From positions 1-64,000 of the forward strand of contig CBFHOH010000012.1 of assembly GCA_965657335.1 (NCBI GenBank): 64,000 nt of DNA. The letters run 5' to 3'. Shown here piece after piece: positions 16,084-25,133 of the stretch. A model generated the notes under the pieces. That model did no database searches. It was not told where the DNA came from and saw nothing but the letters and a program-made list of their open reading frames with translations. This DNA is from UBA4582 sp965657335 (GTDB taxonomy: Bacteria; Pseudomonadota; Gammaproteobacteria; Pseudomonadales; Azotimanducaceae). The translations under genes were made by a program, and so were the position numbers. Position 1 is the stretch's first letter; every line of letters begins with the position of its first letter.

Positions 16084-17319
16084 ATGAGTATCCCCGAATT
16101 TAACCCCGATCATGTCGCCGCCCGCTCGTCCGCTGAGAAACACATGTATCGCGCCGAGCTCTCATCGCGAGATCCGATGAGTTCAGTACTCGCGGACAAC
16201 CCAGAGATTTACTTTGTGCCGCCAAAGCGCAAGAGCGAATGGGGCCAGTGGGAATTTAAACCGGGGTCGTACTACGACACCACCACTGGCGACAAACACC
16301 CCTACTGGAAAGATAAAGACCTGCCGCGAGCCAGTAAAAATATCGAACGCCTACGGGCCGATATGCGACAGTGGGGATATTGCAAAATTGAAGATGCGCT
16401 ATCCGCAGAGCAAGTAGCCACCATAGCCAAACGGGTGCTCGATCAAGCAGAAGGCGAACGCATGGCGGGCATCGCGCAGAGGACACCTAGCGGTCAGAAC
16501 ATCAATTGCTGTGTTAACAAGGGCCGCTGTTTTGAGGGTTTGATAGAACAACATCCTTCAGTTGTTCAAGGCGGGGCGCTGGTCGAGCAAATCGTTACAG
16601 AAGCGCTTGGCAACAACTGGATCTGTACGTCGCTAATTGCTGCCATATCACTTGAAGGCGGTGTGCCACAGGCGCTGCATCAAGATCAGGATATCGCTCT
16701 GGATTCACGCAGCCCAATTACGATCAATATCTTGACCGCCATCACAGACATTGATGAAACCAACGGCGGCACACTAGTAATTCCCGGCAGCCACAAGACA
16801 CTATCCGATGCCGTTCGGCATCAAAAGCCTGTTGGCAAGCTGCCACCTGCCATCAATATTGACGCTCAGGCTGGCACCATGATCATTACTGATGGGCGCT
16901 TGCTACACAGCACAGGCATTAACCATACCACCCAGCCACGCATTGTGATGCTGAACGGTATGCAGCATCCGATCATAAGACAACAGGAAAATTGGATGTT
17001 GTCTGTTCGTCCGGAAGTCATCAAACGAGCCAGCCCCAAGTTGCTACAACGCATGGGCTACCAGGCCACGAATGCTGCACAAACAAACGAGGGTCACGGC
17101 TTTGGCGCTCGCGGTGAGGTTGACGAGCTTACCGGCTCGACGCTGGATTTCCGTCTGGCGGTGGATAATGGCGACTATTTACGCGTGGGTGAACTCGGAC
17201 CGGCATCTACACCAGAAGAACTCAACATGCCGTTCACATTGCGTAATGTAGTGACCAAAGCGCGAGCAGGTGGACAAAGCGCACCGGTCGGCATTGGTGG
17301 CTCTAAGGCGAACCCTTAA
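16084..17319 (+). CDS. Phytanoyl-CoA dioxygenase (PhyH) family protein
   Basis: A Fe(II)/2-oxoglutarate oxygenase of the PhyH family. The 411-residue protein has a long N-terminal part, then the double-stranded helix with HQDQDI near residue 200 (H-x-D iron ligands), the SHKT segment with NGGTLVIPGS, and GRLLHSTGIN supplying the distal histidine. An arginine (QPRIVM) follows for 2-oxoglutarate. I chose ATG at 16084 because AGGA lies ten bases upstream; an ATG at 16075 and a GTG at 16027 are alternatives. It stands alone, but is next to the acyl-CoA operon and could hydroxylate a related lipid. Confidence 0.87.
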   Translation: MSIPEFNPDHVAARSSAEKHMYRAELSSRDPMSSVLADNPEIYFVPPKRKSEWGQWEFKPGSYYDTTTGDKHPYWKDKDLPRASKNIERLRADMRQWGYCKIEDALSAEQVATIAKRVLDQAEGERMAGIAQRTPSGQNINCCVNKGRCFEGLIEQHPSVVQGGALVEQIVTEALGNNWICTSLIAAISLEGGVPQALHQDQDIALDSRSPITINILTAITDIDETNGGTLVIPGSHKTLSDAVRHQKPVGKLPPAINIDAQAGTMIITDGRLLHSTGINHTTQPRIVMLNGMQHPIIRQQENWMLSVRPEVIKRASPKLLQRMGYQATNAAQTNEGHGFGARGEVDELTGSTLDFRLAVDNGDYLRVGELGPASTPEELNMPFTLRNVVTKARAGGQSAPVGIGGSKANP

Positions 17320-17428
17320 AGGTAAATTAAAACAAGCGTTGATCAGATATCTTCTCTAGACGTTGGGAATAATCGACCAAGCGCAATAATAAAGTGAGCA
17401 GATCTTACGTTTTTGGCGTACAAATAAT

Positions 17429-17770
17429 ATGGATGATATATACAACCTCAATCTCATCACGCGCCTTGAGTTGCTAGACACGCTGAAAGTCCTTTCAAGC
17501 GGTAATCCGGCTGGACTACAAATTACCACTTTATTGAACGGCGAACCCAGCGAGACCGGCGTTCGATCCGAAAACGATATCTTCGATATTCAGTTTGACC
17601 GTGACACACTTGAAACGATCGCTTTTGAGGTTGAGCAACACGCCTACGCATTAGCTGAACCTTATGTTGGTTCTGTTGAGGAAGGCACCAATGAAAAATC
17701 GGACGATCGATCATTCCAATATTGGCAAGTGCTTTCGGAACGTTGGAGCTATTTAGAACTCATGCGATAA
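17429..17770 (+). CDS. Hypothetical 113-residue protein
   Basis: I do not recognise this acidic, soluble protein. It has no signal peptide or membrane helix and appears mostly helical, with a middle part (GEPSETGVRSENDIFDIQF) and an aromatic C-terminus (RWSYLELMR). There is no good ribosome site upstream of the ATG, and it is not coupled to a neighbour. It could be a real lineage-specific gene or chance coding. Confidence 0.4.
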   Translation: MDDIYNLNLITRLELLDTLKVLSSGNPAGLQITTLLNGEPSETGVRSENDIFDIQFDRDTLETIAFEVEQHAYALAEPYVGSVEEGTNEKSDDRSFQYWQVLSERWSYLELMR

Positions 17771-17827
17771 AGTCCGCTCATCTGCGTTTCGCTATCGCCA
17801 GCAGCGTTTTGAATTGTCGCTAACAGC

Positions 17828-18046
17828 TTATTCTGCAGTATCGTAAGAAAAGACCATGGCGAACGGTTCGTCGAGCGCTATCGCGATCCTAAAAGCAGCA
17901 TCCAGTGAGGGTGAGTATTTTTCTTTCTCGATAGCAACAATCGTCTGACGCGTTACACCCACTTCGTCAGCCAGTTGTTGTTGGGTCATTTCCCCATGCG
18001 CAAATCTAAGTTTACGGATGTTGTTCTTCACGCGTGTTTTCGCCAT
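17828..18046 (-). CDS. XRE-family helix-turn-helix regulator
   Basis: A 72-residue DNA-binding protein made almost only of a lambda-Cro-type HTH. MTQQQLADEVGVTRQTI gives the turn and recognition helix and YSPSLDAAFRIA the following helix. It overlaps the upstream membrane gene by one base (TGATG), a common pairing where the HTH protein represses the two-gene operon. A 15-bp palindrome upstream of the operon (18536-18550) is a possible operator. Confidence 0.9.
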   Translation of the reverse strand: MAKTRVKNNIRKLRFAHGEMTQQQLADEVGVTRQTIVAIEKEKYSPSLDAAFRIAIALDEPFAMVFSYDTAE

Positions 18047-18489
18047 CAGGCTTCCACCCGGTAGTACCAGATCTGCGTCACTAGTTTTGACAGCTCTGAA
18101 ACAGTAAGTGCGAGCATCAAATATACCGAGACCAACAAACTGGACGGCGCAGACGGTGCGCCAGCAACCGTACTTCGAATGATGATATGGGCTGTGATCA
18201 AAACAATGCCAATTGCCAGCACATAGCCGGACAAACGTTCGGCTTTCAAATTAAATTCCTTATCCCGCTCATCACTACTTTCCGCCCCAGATCTGGCAGC
18301 AATAATGCTGTGGTAAACGATCTCGATCACGATGATGACTACTACCACAAAGATTAGACGAGGCAGGATATCTAAGAAAGTGCCTCCGTTTGCAATATGA
18401 GGCAAAGCATGCGGATAAAACAACCAACTCGATACGACAATCGCGAGCAGCGATCCCCATACACTTTTTTCCTGAAAAGACAAATCCAT
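18046..18489 (-). CDS. Four-helix membrane protein paired with XRE regulator
   Basis: A 147-residue inner-membrane protein with four predicted helices (about residues 12-28, 38-60, 88-110 and 118-138). A charged cytoplasmic loop (SGAESSDERDKEFNLKAERLSG) lies between helices 2 and 3. It resembles the DUF2178-like proteins that are often encoded with small XRE regulators, although I cannot verify the family. AGGA is seven bases from the ATG. The HTH gene follows with a one-base overlap. Confidence 0.75.
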   Translation of the reverse strand: MDLSFQEKSVWGSLLAIVVSSWLFYPHALPHIANGGTFLDILPRLIFVVVVIIVIEIVYHSIIAARSGAESSDERDKEFNLKAERLSGYVLAIGIVLITAHIIIRSTVAGAPSAPSSLLVSVYLMLALTVSELSKLVTQIWYYRVEA

Positions 18490-18847
18490 TTCATTTCCTT
18501 TGTGATTTGAAGCCAGATTTCAATGTAACTAATAATAGACATGATGTCTAATATTTTTTACATATAATTTGTAAAATTTCCCATGTGGATGGTGCTGGGA
18601 ATAAACCGAATTAGATTTGGAGATTTGTCGATCGAACAGCGCTAACATGCAGTCGTTCACCACACGCGTTTATTGCTTGGGCAAAAATTGCCGATTAATC
18701 ATTACTCCGCCATCTACTTCTAGGGACTGTTGAGCAGCCTGCCATAAAAAACAGGCCTTAGTGAATAACGATAAGCAGGACGCATGGTTTGCTAATAACG
18801 GTCTTTTTAATTGGCAAAAAAGCGCGCGCAATCCGCTGGAGCAATAC
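18490..18847. other. Intergenic region before the serine hydrolase
   Basis: Contains the 15-bp palindrome and an AT-rich stretch (18550-18580, with TATAAT) that can serve promoters in either direction. A small GCCTG/CAGGC hairpin at about 18737-18756 has no T run. No gene is evident. Confidence 0.35.
18536..18550. promoter_or_regulatory. 15-bp palindrome, candidate operator of the XRE/membrane operon
   Basis: TAGACAT-G-ATGTCTA is a perfect palindrome with seven-base arms, 47 bases upstream of the membrane-protein start. Its place in the AT-rich promoter region fits an autoregulatory site for the XRE protein. That link is inferred from position only. Confidence 0.45.
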
Positions 18848-20290
18848 TTGAACAACTGCAAAATTTTACGCATTTTGGTCTTCGCTGGACTGACACAGCT
18901 GTCGCTGGCAGCCAAATCACAGGAGGCGAATCATTTCGACGCGTCTGAGTTCGACAGAAAGATAGCAACCATGCATGCGAACACAAAAGTGCCGGGTATG
19001 GCTGTGGCTGTTCTGCAAGATGGGCACGTACTTCACACTGAAGGGTACGGGAAAGCTGGACCCAATGGCTCTCCGGTCACACCGCAAACCGCGTTTCAGA
19101 TCGGCTCCATCACAAAGTCCTTTGTTGCACTTGTTATTCTGCAGTTGTCATCGGAAGGGAGGATTAAGCTCGACGATCCGGTGGTGCGTCACCTGCCAAT
19201 GTTTCGTACTGCTGACAAAAAGCAATCGGATAACATCACTATTGATCACCTAGTTACTCACAGAAGCGGACTATCGACTTTGGAAGGCAACAGTACCAGC
19301 GTCCTAGACCCTACGCTTTCAGGCCCAGCCGCAGCGGTCTCCGGACTGGTCGGTGTTGAGTTGTTCGCAGATCCGGGTTCAAACTTCCAATACTCAAATG
19401 CTAACTATGTCGTGCTATCTCATCTGATCGAGGTCCTCGATAACAGACGATTCGAAGAAGCGCTAGCTGCCCGAATCTTTAAGCCACTCGGTATGACCAA
19501 TAGTTTCATTCAACAGCCAGCAACTGACGCTACCGAAATAGCAACGGGGTACCGTCTTTGGTTCGGCCTGCCAAGACCTTGGCAACCGGCAAAAACTATC
19601 AACCATGACCGACGCATGATTGGTGCTGGCGGCATTATTGCCAGCATCGAAGACCTAGCACGCTATGTAGAAGCGGTACGAACCAGCGATCCGCGCATCG
19701 TACCGAAAGACAATCAAAAACTTTTCGCCACTAACACTTTCTTCGAACAGTGGGGATATGGTTACGGTTGGTATACAGACACTGGTCGCGCCGACCCCAT
19801 TTTTGAGCACTCTGGCTTTACGCCCGGCTTCTACTCCCTTGCATCGATGGTGCCAGCAAGAGGGCAAGTGGTCGTCGTACTAACAAACATGTCAGGCCTC
19901 GGGCATGGCGATCTGCCCCGAGCGGTCACGCACGCAGCACTGGGTCGGGAACAAATACCAGCGACCGCGTCGATCACAGCGAAAATTGCCATATGGTCAG
20001 CGGTTTGTGCACCTCTAGGACTGCTGTTGTTGCTCTACAAGACAGGTACACGCTTGCTGTCTGTTAAACACGACATGCGCCCCCGTGCACGCGCACTCAA
20101 TCTAGGTTTAGCTATTGCGCTCATGGTGGGTACTTACATCACCTGGGTCGGATTTCAGGTATTAGTCGGGGTCAGCTTCTCAACCGGTTTTGTATTTTAC
20201 CCGGATCTTACCGGCACCGCTGTCGTGACAATGGCACTTTTGGTGGTGCTTGCAGCGGCCCACTTGGTGATTGCTATCCGCGGGAGATGA
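18848..20290 (+). CDS. Serine hydrolase, beta-lactamase/class C family, with C-terminal membrane helices
   Basis: A penicillin-binding-protein-like serine hydrolase in the periplasm. The active-site motifs are SITK (S-x-x-K) near residue 80, YSN in QYSNANYV, and HSG in EHSGFTPGF. After the hydrolase domain come three membrane helices in the last 120 residues, a known layout of membrane-anchored family members. I prefer the TTG at 18848: GGAG lies six bases upstream and the product then starts directly with a signal peptide (KILRILVFAGLTQLSLAA). An in-frame GTG at 18761 would put 29 polar residues before it. Length 480 residues. The substrate could be a peptide or ester and is not predictable. 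Confidence 0.87.
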   Translation: MNNCKILRILVFAGLTQLSLAAKSQEANHFDASEFDRKIATMHANTKVPGMAVAVLQDGHVLHTEGYGKAGPNGSPVTPQTAFQIGSITKSFVALVILQLSSEGRIKLDDPVVRHLPMFRTADKKQSDNITIDHLVTHRSGLSTLEGNSTSVLDPTLSGPAAAVSGLVGVELFADPGSNFQYSNANYVVLSHLIEVLDNRRFEEALAARIFKPLGMTNSFIQQPATDATEIATGYRLWFGLPRPWQPAKTINHDRRMIGAGGIIASIEDLARYVEAVRTSDPRIVPKDNQKLFATNTFFEQWGYGYGWYTDTGRADPIFEHSGFTPGFYSLASMVPARGQVVVVLTNMSGLGHGDLPRAVTHAALGREQIPATASITAKIAIWSAVCAPLGLLLLLYKTGTRLLSVKHDMRPRARALNLGLAIALMVGTYITWVGFQVLVGVSFSTGFVFYPDLTGTAVVTMALLVVLAAAHLVIAIRGR

Positions 20291-20485
20291 CAAAAACTAA
20301 AACCACAAATCAGTTTCGTCTCTAACTCTATTCGTGCCAGCGAGTAAGCAAGCGTAAATTGGTAGCTGCACACTTGAAGACAGTCAGCACGCGTTTTGCA
20401 GCGATTGTCATTATTACCTATGGCTGACTTAAGCTAGCGACGGCGAGCACAACACTCCTTGTCATCGCTAGGAGAGAAACCGTAG

Positions 20486-21370
20486 CTATAGCTTGCCGAT
20501 CAAATAGCGAGCGATCCGTTCGTTTGATGCGTAAAGCACACCTTGGTGATTCATAAAATTTGAGTCACGACGGTTCAAATCGAGCGCGTCGCCATAGATG
20601 TTGCTAACCCAGCTTCGAGTTTCACTCGCGATACAAGCCGTAGCAGCAAAATCCCAAATGCTGCCGCCACCGTCTTCTGGCTTGGGTAATTTGATATAGC
20701 AAGCTGCAGCGTAATCCAGCACCTGACAGGCATTTTTTACGGCGCCGCTGCCATAAACCAGCTCAACGTCTGTAAGCTCAAAATCCTTGGCACAGGCTTT
20801 TAAGGTGGTAAGTACATTGTCGTGATTTTTATCTCCTCTAAAACTCTCATCGGCGAAAACCATAAGTGATTTAGACGCGAATGCTGCCCCCGACATCGGC
20901 ATCTGATCTCGATAAGCGCCCTGCCCCTTAATTGCGTATATCAGTGTCGCGTCTTCCGGGTGATAAACAACCCCTATCAGTGGTATCCCGGATTGCTCGA
21001 CCAATGCAATTGACACCGCATATCCCGCTCGTCCCTCGACAAAAGGCAGTGTGCCGTCCAATGGATCCACACACCAGTAATAAGGCTTGCTTATACGTTC
21101 AGACATTACTTCAGCGGTATTTTCTGACGACTCCTCGCCAACAAACACGATATCCTCATGTTTGGCCACGGACTGCAGACAATTGCGTATTATCTTTTCA
21201 CTATCCAAGTCCACCTGGGTTACGAGCTGAGACGCCGCACTGCCACCGGCATTTTTAAATTCCTGACGCAACGCGCCGCGATCCGTCCTTTGAATAAATT
21301 GACCCGCCTCGATGGCAGCCCGGACAGCTGTGTCACATAGCTGCTGTAAAGGCAAAGATTGCCTACTCAT
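20486..21370 (-). CDS. Inositol monophosphatase / 3'(2'),5'-bisphosphate nucleotidase family phosphatase (CysQ-like)
   Basis: A lithium-sensitive-type, Mg-dependent phosphatase. The 294-residue protein has the GEESSEN glutamates, the metal-binding DPLDGTLPF motif near residue 105, and WDFAATACI near 230 in place of the family WD-x-AA. It could remove phosphate from PAP, inositol phosphate or another sugar phosphate. It overlaps the upstream kinase-like gene by four bases (ATGA), so the two are co-translated. Confidence 0.85.
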   Translation of the reverse strand: MSRQSLPLQQLCDTAVRAAIEAGQFIQRTDRGALRQEFKNAGGSAASQLVTQVDLDSEKIIRNCLQSVAKHEDIVFVGEESSENTAEVMSERISKPYYWCVDPLDGTLPFVEGRAGYAVSIALVEQSGIPLIGVVYHPEDATLIYAIKGQGAYRDQMPMSGAAFASKSLMVFADESFRGDKNHDNVLTTLKACAKDFELTDVELVYGSGAVKNACQVLDYAAACYIKLPKPEDGGGSIWDFAATACIASETRSWVSNIYGDALDLNRRDSNFMNHQGVLYASNERIARYLIGKL

Positions 21371-22353
21371 GATTTCATTCGCCCAATCACTCTTCGCGTC
21401 AATTTTTCGCTATAACTATGGATTTTCCAGTGTCCGGGACTCCAACCTTTGAGAAAGCGGTGAAAGTCCGCCCAAGCCACATCGTAGAGTGCTCGCCACT
21501 GTAATTCCAATTCCAGGGTGTCGACACCGGGATGTTTTTCTTTGACGCGCCGCACTAGGCTGGAAAAATAGTAATCCAGCAATTGAGCCTCCAGAGCTTC
21601 GCAATTCTCTTCACTCAAACAGCTACCGATAAAATAAACCACGTCTTTCATACCGCAGCCGCGACCTACGTACTGGAAATCTACCGCGGCGACACGAGGT
21701 ACCCGTGTATCAGCAGTGAAACAAAAGTTAGCCAACTTGGCATCGCCGTGCACAAGCGTTTGATAGCGACATTCTCGCAATTGTCGATCGATAAATGGCG
21801 CCGCTTGCTGCAACGCCAGATCTTTAAGCGCAGCTAATTCATCGGGACGTGTCTCGAGGTGCCAGTAACTACCATTTTGCCAGAGGCCGCTCGTCGGGCT
21901 ATTTAGGAATGTCGCATGAAAACTGCTTAACCAATCTAAGCAAGCATAAATGTCTTCGGTTTTTACGCGCTCTCTTCTGAGGTGAAAACCGATTGCATCC
22001 AGATCCGTCAGCACGAGTACAGTTTCGTCCTCGGCCACATTAACGGCAAGACAGCTTGGCACTGGGCATCCTGTGTCGCAATGGCGGGCGTAATCTTGAT
22101 ACCAGCATGCCTCTACCCTGTATGATCGTATTTTGCGTTGATGAGATAGTCCCGTATTCCAGCCCCGAGGATGACTGCTACTCGCTTCGGGTAATTTTAT
22201 ATGTTTGAGAATTACTGAGGCATGCTCACCGCCGTCTAGTTCAAGGCGAACAATTTCTCCGTAGCCGCTCCAAAGAGATTGAATGACCGAAGAGCTTCGG
22301 ATCGACTGCGCCCCTGTTGCGGAAAGAACGGTGTTGGTGATCAAAGTGTGCAT
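21367..22353 (-). CDS. Phosphotransferase of the EcKL/CHK-like, APH-fold family
   Basis: An aminoglycoside-phosphotransferase-fold small-molecule kinase. VHGDAKLANF carries the catalytic HGD aspartate, and VAAVDFQYVGRGCGMKD is the Mg-binding DFQ/D-x-G segment typical of ecdysteroid-kinase-like proteins. An ILKHIKLP lysine near the N-terminus would hold ATP. I chose ATG at 22353 (328 residues), because the domain begins there. A GTG at 22461 has a better AAGG site but adds 36 residues without family character. The coupled CysQ-like phosphatase suggests a kinase/phosphatase pair working on the same class of compound. Confidence 0.75.
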   Translation of the reverse strand: MHTLITNTVLSATGAQSIRSSSVIQSLWSGYGEIVRLELDGGEHASVILKHIKLPEASSSHPRGWNTGLSHQRKIRSYRVEACWYQDYARHCDTGCPVPSCLAVNVAEDETVLVLTDLDAIGFHLRRERVKTEDIYACLDWLSSFHATFLNSPTSGLWQNGSYWHLETRPDELAALKDLALQQAAPFIDRQLRECRYQTLVHGDAKLANFCFTADTRVPRVAAVDFQYVGRGCGMKDVVYFIGSCLSEENCEALEAQLLDYYFSSLVRRVKEKHPGVDTLELELQWRALYDVAWADFHRFLKGWSPGHWKIHSYSEKLTRRVIGRMKS

Positions 22354-22470
22354 AGCGACAATATAACCACGAATTGCTGGATCATGAGAAGTGATCCAAA
22401 CACTGACTGACCTGCAGTAGGTTTGCAACCTGACGGGAAACTCAGCGCGTAGGCCTAGCACTTGGCCTTT

Positions 22471-24843
22471 TTAGCGAACGTCTGTTACGCGCATTTGACG
22501 ATTTTGCAAAAATATTGGCGTATGGCTTTCCCTCGTTTCGAGCAAAGCCAGCATTTCCTGATAGCGACGATCTTCGTGCACAGCCGTTGAGAAGAGGTTC
22601 GAGCGCATCACAGTCAAAATTGAAGGATCATTGTCTTTTATGCCATCGTGGATTAGATCGAATACTTTATCGAGGTCACCAAGATAATCATAGCCGCGAG
22701 CGATGTAGAAGCGATTAGTCGGGGTAACGACACTTGCCTGAAGCGCTTCCTTTGCGCGCTTAAACTGGCCAGTAGCCATAAAGCGAGTAACAAATCTCTC
22801 GGTCAGTAGCCCTTCAGATGTGAGTACTGCTTCTTCAAGCAAAGCTCGTGCTTCCTCTGCTCGATCCAGTTTCAAAAGCGTGTCTACCTTGAGCAATAAT
22901 ACTTCCGTTCTGTGCGGACCGCCGTGTAACAACTCGAGCGCTTTGTTACTCTGATTCAGTGACTCATTAAAAGCTCCGAATTGAAACAAAACACTAGCAT
23001 AGACTGGCAGCATCTCTGGCTGACTTACGGTTGAATGCAACGTCGCATCTGCTCTAAATAATTTTATAGCGCTTTCGAATCGACCTTCCCTCACGGCGAT
23101 CTCAGCAAGGAATGTACGCCACCAATATGCATCTGGCGCTTTCGAGATTTCCGATTTAATCAGACGCTCCGCTTCCGCATAGTTAAGGTCGAGCTGGATA
23201 TATGCTTGAGCAAGAAAAAATGGGGCACTGGTGGAATTGGGATCCATTGCCAAAATTCGATTGATAGACGCATGTGCGCGCTTCGATGACTCTCTTAAAG
23301 ATAATTCTCCATCGACTCTCCTCAGGTAGTACCATGCTAACTGCGAGTGAGCTTCTAAAAAATCTGGATCAGTTTTAACCGCTTTTTGTAAAAGATGCAT
23401 CGCAACGACTGGGTCACCACCTTCACCAAGTTCATATTCATCACCAATTTCCATCGCTTTCAAAAACGTAAATATCGCCGCAGGGTGCACGTCCTCGAAC
23501 TCGCTAAAACGTCTTGGATATTTTCGTCTAAGATCTAGCGCGATCTTGTCATGGAAAAGTCTTGAAATGTTTTTACTGATAGCTTTTTGCGGCTCATATG
23601 TATCGTTAGCTTTCTGCAGGTAGGTTTTTGAGAATACATGGCGAGCATCAGCAGCGCGAATTAACTGCGTTGTGACTCGTAAAACGCCTTCTATTTCCTG
23701 AACACTACCCGTCAAGACATAATCAACCTTTAGCGTAGATGCGAGTTCTGTGACCCCTAGACCCTGCTGTTGAAGCTGCATCACTGAGTTTTGCGGCGCG
23801 ACGATCATGTAACCAATATCAGTAAAGTCTGCCAAAATGCTTTGGGTAAGCCCCTCGGTAAAAAAGGCCATGCTATCACTCCCGCTCAAGCTTTCGAGGG
23901 GCAGCACAGCAATGGTCATACGTGGCTCCGTGGTATTATTGAACAACCAGGTTGACGCTGCTTTGTTGATGAGAAAGCCAAGCAATAAAAGAAAAATAAC
24001 AAATAGGGCCGCACTTAGGCGGGTCGGTTTCTCGAACTTGCTAGACAGCGCGGGTTTACTTTTTTGGTAGGGAGTCAGTTTTTGTTGAAGCTGTGTTTGA
24101 TATGACTGCTCTCTGCTTCCATAAACCTGATCCCGCGGAATACACATTTTTAGATCAGACGTTAATTCAACATCCTCAAGATAAATCGGAATAATCAGAA
24201 TTTTTTCATCTTTTGCCAGTTTAATTTCTCTATTGCATCGATCAGAAACAATCGATTTTTCTGAAACAAAGAAAAGCACCGCATTAGAACCCAAAATTGA
24301 AACATCGTTGGCTGGGCACGAATCTGCTTCAGCAGAAAATTGAATATCCAGCGGAGCCTCCGCGCCTTGAGGCGCTAACTCTTTAATTGCCTTGCGGATA
24401 ATATCTTCATCTGTGTGGGCACAAGAAATGAAATAATGGCGCGATTCGAGGTCTGCCCCTACAGACACATCTTCTTTCGCGACTATGATTTCTGTCTCTA
24501 TTGCTGATGGCGCGACGATTCGCTTTTTGACCGATGCTACCGCCTGGTAGCCACGTTTGCTGACCGTCTTGATATACTTCGCTTCTCTAGCCGAGTCACC
24601 TAGCGCACTGCGTAACCTGCTTATCTGACGATGGATCGTGCTTTCTTCGACCACTCTGCCGGCCCAAAAAGTGTCAAGTAATTCCTCGCCGGACACGACC
24701 CGATCATTGTGTGTAATCAAATAAACCAGCACTTCCATCAACCTAGGAGGCAGCCGGTGAGCGACGCCTTCTTTTATCAACATGTTTGAGTCCGGCTGAA
24801 TTTCGGCATCGCCAAACCAATAGATTATGCCCGGATTGCGCAA
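22471..24843 (-). CDS. One-component regulator: ToxR-type winged helix - TIR - TM - TolB-like - TPR
   Basis: A 790-residue membrane regulator with an unusual module order. Residues about 5-105 are an OmpR/ToxR winged helix (recognition part VEESTIHRQISRLRSAL). Residues about 136-250 look like a TIR_2 domain beginning YFISCAHTDED, with Glu206 in CNREIKLA at the place of the NADase glutamate. Residues 277-301 are a membrane helix. After that comes a periplasmic TolB-like alpha/beta domain (IAVLPLESLS, FTEGLTQSI) and then several TPR helices to the end. CadC-like proteins with TolB and TPR parts are common; the cytoplasmic TIR insert is not. The start is TTG (a stop lies five codons upstream), with no good ribosome site. 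Confidence 0.82.
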   Translation of the reverse strand: MRNPGIIYWFGDAEIQPDSNMLIKEGVAHRLPPRLMEVLVYLITHNDRVVSGEELLDTFWAGRVVEESTIHRQISRLRSALGDSAREAKYIKTVSKRGYQAVASVKKRIVAPSAIETEIIVAKEDVSVGADLESRHYFISCAHTDEDIIRKAIKELAPQGAEAPLDIQFSAEADSCPANDVSILGSNAVLFFVSEKSIVSDRCNREIKLAKDEKILIIPIYLEDVELTSDLKMCIPRDQVYGSREQSYQTQLQQKLTPYQKSKPALSSKFEKPTRLSAALFVIFLLLLGFLINKAASTWLFNNTTEPRMTIAVLPLESLSGSDSMAFFTEGLTQSILADFTDIGYMIVAPQNSVMQLQQQGLGVTELASTLKVDYVLTGSVQEIEGVLRVTTQLIRAADARHVFSKTYLQKANDTYEPQKAISKNISRLFHDKIALDLRRKYPRRFSEFEDVHPAAIFTFLKAMEIGDEYELGEGGDPVVAMHLLQKAVKTDPDFLEAHSQLAWYYLRRVDGELSLRESSKRAHASINRILAMDPNSTSAPFFLAQAYIQLDLNYAEAERLIKSEISKAPDAYWWRTFLAEIAVREGRFESAIKLFRADATLHSTVSQPEMLPVYASVLFQFGAFNESLNQSNKALELLHGGPHRTEVLLLKVDTLLKLDRAEEARALLEEAVLTSEGLLTERFVTRFMATGQFKRAKEALQASVVTPTNRFYIARGYDYLGDLDKVFDLIHDGIKDNDPSILTVMRSNLFSTAVHEDRRYQEMLALLETRESHTPIFLQNRQMRVTDVR

Positions 24844-25133
24844 GTTAACGTCTGCTATGCTGAGAGATAATAAATTTCATCGAACAAAATGATGATCTAG
24901 GTCGTTTTTGTTGACTAGTTTATCCAAGATGAACGACCTACTGAATCAACTAATTGTAACCAGATCGTTACTTTTACCTTGATAGCAGGCGCATCTTATT
25001 GTGTCAGACGACACATCTTATATGTTGAACATGCAAGTGGAGCGGGATCTGCGACAGCGGAGCCGCAGTCGACCTTTACCGATTCAACACTGATGCTCGA
25101 TCGGCACATCGCATTTGCCTGCCTGCTCCTCTT
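24844..25133. other. Intergenic region
   Basis: About 290 bases without a gene. It contains the promoter of the TIR-type regulator and the 3' end of the zinc operon, which reads toward it. No clear terminator is seen. Confidence 0.3.
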
